Source of the DNA: Streptomyces davaonensis JCM 4913
Lineage (GTDB): Bacteria; Actinomycetota; Actinomycetes; Streptomycetales; Streptomycetaceae
DNA: 64,000 bases
Direction of reading: 5' to 3'
Assembly: GCF_000349325.1 (NCBI RefSeq)
Contig: NC_020504.1
Span: 6,048,053-6,112,052, forward strand
The translations under genes were made by a program, and so were the position numbers. The notes under the pieces are model-generated. The model searched no databases and was not told the origin of the DNA. It saw nothing but the letters and a program-made list of their open reading frames with translations. Numbering within the stretch: the first letter of the stretch is position 1; every line of letters starts with the position of its first letter. This document shows positions 61,238-64,000 of this stretch, piece by piece.

Positions 61238-62526
61238 ATGGCGAACTCCTGGAACGCGATGGTCTTCTCGACCGGGTAGTACTCGCTGCCGAGCAGCTCG
61301 CGGATGATGTAGCTGTTGCGGTAGGGGCCCATGCCCAGGTCGGGGCTGGTGACGCTGTGGGTGTGCACACCGGCGTTCTGGAGGAACACGCCTCGGCCCG
61401 TCACATCGATCGCGTAGTTGCGGGCGACGTCGAAGTTGCCCTGCGCGTCACGGACCAGACGGTCGCGCACGGGCGCGAGGAACTCCGGCTCGGCGTACGC
61501 GTATCCGGTGGCGAGCACCAGACCCTGCGACTCGATGTCGTAGTCCTTCTCCTGCTCCTCCTGGCGGAAGGAGAGCGTGTACGTCCCGTTCTCGTACCGC
61601 GCGCTGTTCAGGGAGGAGTTGGTGAGCAGACGGGTGGGGACCGGGCCGCCGAGGTTCTTCTGGTAGAGCAGATCGAAGATCTCGTTGATGAGTTCGCCGT
61701 CGATGCCCTTGAACAGGCCCTTCTGCGCGGCGGCGAGGCGGTATCGGGTCGCCTCGGGCAGCGCGCGGAAGTAGTCGATGTACTCCGGGGAGGTCATCTC
61801 CAGCGTGAGCTTGGTGTACTCCAGCGGGAAGAAGCGCGGGGAGCGGGTCACCCAGTTCAGCCGGTAGCCGTGGACGTCGATCTCGGCGAGGAGGTCGTAG
61901 TAGATCTCGGCGGCGGACTGGCCGGAGCCGACGATCGTGATCGACTCCTTCTTCTGGAGCTCCGCCTTGTGCTGCACGTAGCGGGAGTTGTGGAAGAAGT
62001 CGCCGCCCAGGCCCTCGACGGCCGCCGGGTAGTGCGGGGAGGTGCCGGTGCCCAGCACCAGGTGCCGGGCGCGGAAGACCTCACCGGCCTCGGTGCGCAC
62101 GACGTAGACCTCGGCGTCCTCGTCGAACGTCACCTCGGTGACCGTCGTACGGAACCTGATGCTGCTGAGCTGGTTCGCGGCCCAGCGGCAGTAGTCGTCG
62201 TACTCCACCCGCAGCGGGTAGAAGTTCTCGCGGATGTAGAACGAGTACAGCCGGCCCTTCTCCTTCAGGTAGTTGAGGAAGGAGTACGGCGAGGTCGGGT
62301 CGGCGAGGGTGACCAGGTCCGACATGAACGGCGTCTGGAGGTGGGCGCCCTCCAGGAACATGCCGGCGTGCCATTCGAAGTCGGGCTTCGACTCCAGGAA
62401 GACACCCTCGAGTTCGACGATCGGCTCGGTGAGGCAGGCGAGGCCGAGGTTGAAGGGGCCGAGTCCGATGCCGACGAAGTCGTAGGTCTTGGTCGTGGAC
62501 TCGGTGGCTTCAGGAAGCGCGGTCAA
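61234..62526 (-). CDS. desB: Cadaverine N-hydroxylase DesB
   Basis: A 430-residue flavin N-hydroxylase of the lysine N6-hydroxylase type. The FAD motif is [12 protein letters not shown], the NADPH motif is [15 protein letters not shown], and a late [12 protein letters not shown] follows. It adds a hydroxyl to the amino group of cadaverine, giving the iron-binding hydroxamate precursor. The start overlaps the desA stop by 17 bp. Confidence 0.96.
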   Translation of the reverse strand: MTALPEATESTTKTYDFVGIGLGPFNLGLACLTEPIVELEGVFLESKPDFEWHAGMFLEGAHLQTPFMSDLVTLADPTSPYSFLNYLKEKGRLYSFYIRENFYPLRVEYDDYCRWAANQLSSIRFRTTVTEVTFDEDAEVYVVRTEAGEVFRARHLVLGTGTSPHYPAAVEGLGGDFFHNSRYVQHKAELQKKESITIVGSGQSAAEIYYDLLAEIDVHGYRLNWVTRSPRFFPLEYTKLTLEMTSPEYIDYFRALPEATRYRLAAAQKGLFKGIDGELINEIFDLLYQKNLGGPVPTRLLTNSSLNSARYENGTYTLSFRQEEQEKDYDIESQGLVLATGYAYAEPEFLAPVRDRLVRDAQGNFDVARNYAIDVTGRGVFLQNAGVHTHSVTSPDLGMGPYRNSYIIRELLGSEYYPVEKTIAFQEFAI

Positions 62527-63952
62527 GGGACTCTCCCAGGTACTGCTCGGCGTGGCCGGCGATCAGGTCGAGGACGGCGGTGATGTCGGCCGTCGTGGTC
62601 TCGGGGTTGAGCAGGGTGAACTTCAGGTAGTGGCGGCCGCCGACCTTGGTGCCCGCCACGACGGCGTCACCGGAGGCGAACAGGGCCTTGCGGGCGTAGA
62701 GGTTGGCGCGGTCGATCTCGGCCGGGTCGGTCACGGCGGCCGGGATGTAGCGGAAGACCAGGGTGGACAGGGACGGCTCGACCACGACGTCGTAGCGCGG
62801 GTCCGCGGCCAGCACCTTCCAGCCCTCGGCGGCCAGTTCGACGACCTCGTCGAAGAGCTGCCCGATGCCGTCGGCGCCCATCACGCGCAGGGTCATCCAC
62901 AGCTTCAGCGCGTCGAAGCGCCGGGTGGTCTGGAGGGACTTGTCGACCTGGTTGGGGATACGTTCCTGCACCATCCGGCGCGGGTTGAGGTACTCCGCGT
63001 GGTAGGTGGCGTGGCGCAGCGTGGCCGCGTCCCTGACCAGCACGGCGGAGGAACTCACCGGCTGGAAGAAGGACTTGTGGTAGTCGACGGTGACCGAGTC
63101 GGCGCGCTCGATGCCGTCGATCCGGTCCCGGAACTTCACCGAGGCGAGCAGACCGCAGCCGTAGGCGGCGTCCACGTGCATCCAGGTGCCGTACTGGGCG
63201 CACAGCTCGGCGATCTCGGGCAGCGGGTCGATGGAGCCGAAGTCGGTGGTGCCGGCGGTGGCGACGACGGCCATGGGGACGAGCCCGTCCTTGGCGCAGC
63301 GCTCCAGCTCGCGGGCGAGGGCGACGGTCTGCATCCGCTTGTCGTGGTCGACCGGGATGGAGACCACCGAATCGGCGCTCAGGCCGAGGAGTTTGGCCGA
63401 CTTCTTGACGCTGAAGTGGCTGACCTCGGAGGCGAAGATGCGCAGTTTCGCGAAGGAGTCGGTTTTGGCCTCCTCGCGGGCCAGCAGCAGCGCCTGGAGG
63501 TTGGACTGGGTGCCGCCGGAGGTGAACACGCCGTCGGCGGCGGGGCCGAGGCCGATCCGGGCGGTCGTCCAGTCGATGAGTTTGCGCTCGATCAGGGTGC
63601 CGCCGGCCGACTGGTCCCAGGTGTCGAGGGAGGAGTTGACGGCGGAGAGGATCGCCTCGCCGAGCACCGCCGGTATGACGACCGGGCAGTTGAGGTGGGC
63701 GAGGTAACGCGGGTGGTGGAAGTAGATCGCGTCCCGGAGGTAGACGTCCTCCAGCTCGTCGAGCACGGCCGCGGTGTCGTACAGAGGCTGATCGAGGTCG
63801 ATCGCGTCGATGGTGGGGGCGAGGGCGTCGACGGTGACACCGGTGAACGGCCGCTCGGTGGTGGCGAGTTTGCCGGCCACCCGCTCGATTCCTTCGGTCA
63901 CGGAGCGGCGGTACTGCTCCGCGGTCGTGTCATTGAGCAGGTGCGAGCGCAT
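62510..63952 (-). CDS. desA: Lysine decarboxylase DesA (PLP group II)
   Basis: A 480-residue PLP enzyme of the pyridoxal-dependent decarboxylase group. The PLP-Lys is in [16 protein letters not shown], with [12 protein letters not shown] and [11 protein letters not shown] nearby. It decarboxylates lysine to cadaverine, the first step. The ATG has a ggagga site 7 nt away. The iron box (DmdR/IdeR type) expected upstream lies beyond the window, since only 48 bp of leader are present. Confidence 0.96.
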   Translation of the reverse strand: MRSHLLNDTTAEQYRRSVTEGIERVAGKLATTERPFTGVTVDALAPTIDAIDLDQPLYDTAAVLDELEDVYLRDAIYFHHPRYLAHLNCPVVIPAVLGEAILSAVNSSLDTWDQSAGGTLIERKLIDWTTARIGLGPAADGVFTSGGTQSNLQALLLAREEAKTDSFAKLRIFASEVSHFSVKKSAKLLGLSADSVVSIPVDHDKRMQTVALARELERCAKDGLVPMAVVATAGTTDFGSIDPLPEIAELCAQYGTWMHVDAAYGCGLLASVKFRDRIDGIERADSVTVDYHKSFFQPVSSSAVLVRDAATLRHATYHAEYLNPRRMVQERIPNQVDKSLQTTRRFDALKLWMTLRVMGADGIGQLFDEVVELAAEGWKVLAADPRYDVVVEPSLSTLVFRYIPAAVTDPAEIDRANLYARKALFASGDAVVAGTKVGGRHYLKFTLLNPETTTADITAVLDLIAGHAEQYLGESLDRAS

Positions 63953-64000
63953 TGGGGGGTCCTCCGAGGGAAGTCCGTGCGGGACGAAGGCGATGCGGAG

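Noticed and set aside
1..64000. Prophage, insertion sequence or CRISPR array
   Set aside because: No transposase, integrase, phage structural gene or repeat-spacer array was recognised in the window.

Overview
This is a high-GC actinobacterial chromosome segment, almost certainly from a Streptomyces close to the S. coelicolor/S. lividans group. Three things point there: G/C-ending codons throughout, developmental genes with rare TTA codons (adpA), and a gene order that matches my recollection of the S. coelicolor SCO2782-SCO2838 stretch read in reverse. That correspondence is from memory, not from a search.

Left end (1-12 kb): the tail of a HAD-IIA phosphatase, a secreted protein with a class E/F-type sortase, a GAF-ANTAR regulator, then the hyphal-tip glycan locus. 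That locus has a GH6 lipoprotein (cslZ-like) converging on the glxA-cslA operon (radical copper oxidase and GT2 synthase), followed by an NlpC/P60-type peptidoglycan-binding protein, an SPFH-like membrane protein and a secreted LPMO (lpmP) behind a DasR-like site. Next come an acyl-CoA ligase gene whose 3' end runs into a tRNA-Lys remnant, an intact tRNA-Lys, and an IclR regulator.

14-22.4 kb: a transport and catabolism region. It holds a four-gene polar amino acid/ectoine-type ABC importer, a DUF3830 gene, an amidase, a 2-hydroxyacid dehydrogenase and two translationally coupled Asp/Glu racemase/maleate isomerase-like proteins. The second of these lacks one of the two catalytic cysteines. 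The substrate is unknown. 22.4-38 kb: a repeat-rich intergenic region, a luciferase-like oxidoreductase, the PAS-GGDEF-EAL protein CdgA, an M6-type protease, a third tRNA-Lys, a helicase/unknown/Fe-S RecB-nuclease operon with a duplicated gene junction, PAP2 and histidine phosphatases, an HTH-TPR regulator and a spermidine-synthase-like protein.

38-54 kb: a two-component system, a CBM2-GH18 chitinase, the cellobiose uptake locus (bglC, cebG, cebF, cebE, with divergent cebR) carrying two CebR operators, tRNA-His, oligoribonuclease and adpA, then universal stress and acetate-transporter-like proteins. 54-64 kb: glmS with a small coupled upstream gene, a DUF4429-SHOCT protein, a GH20 hexosaminidase with a DasR-like site, and the desferrioxamine operon desABCD.

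The common themes are polysaccharide turnover (cellulose-like tip glycan, chitin, cello-oligosaccharides, N-acetylglucosamine), developmental control (AdpA, c-di-GMP, bldA/TTA) and iron acquisition. No prophage, IS element, CRISPR array or large biosynthetic cluster other than desferrioxamine is visible. The main mobile-DNA trace is the tRNA-Lys remnant near 13.6 kb.
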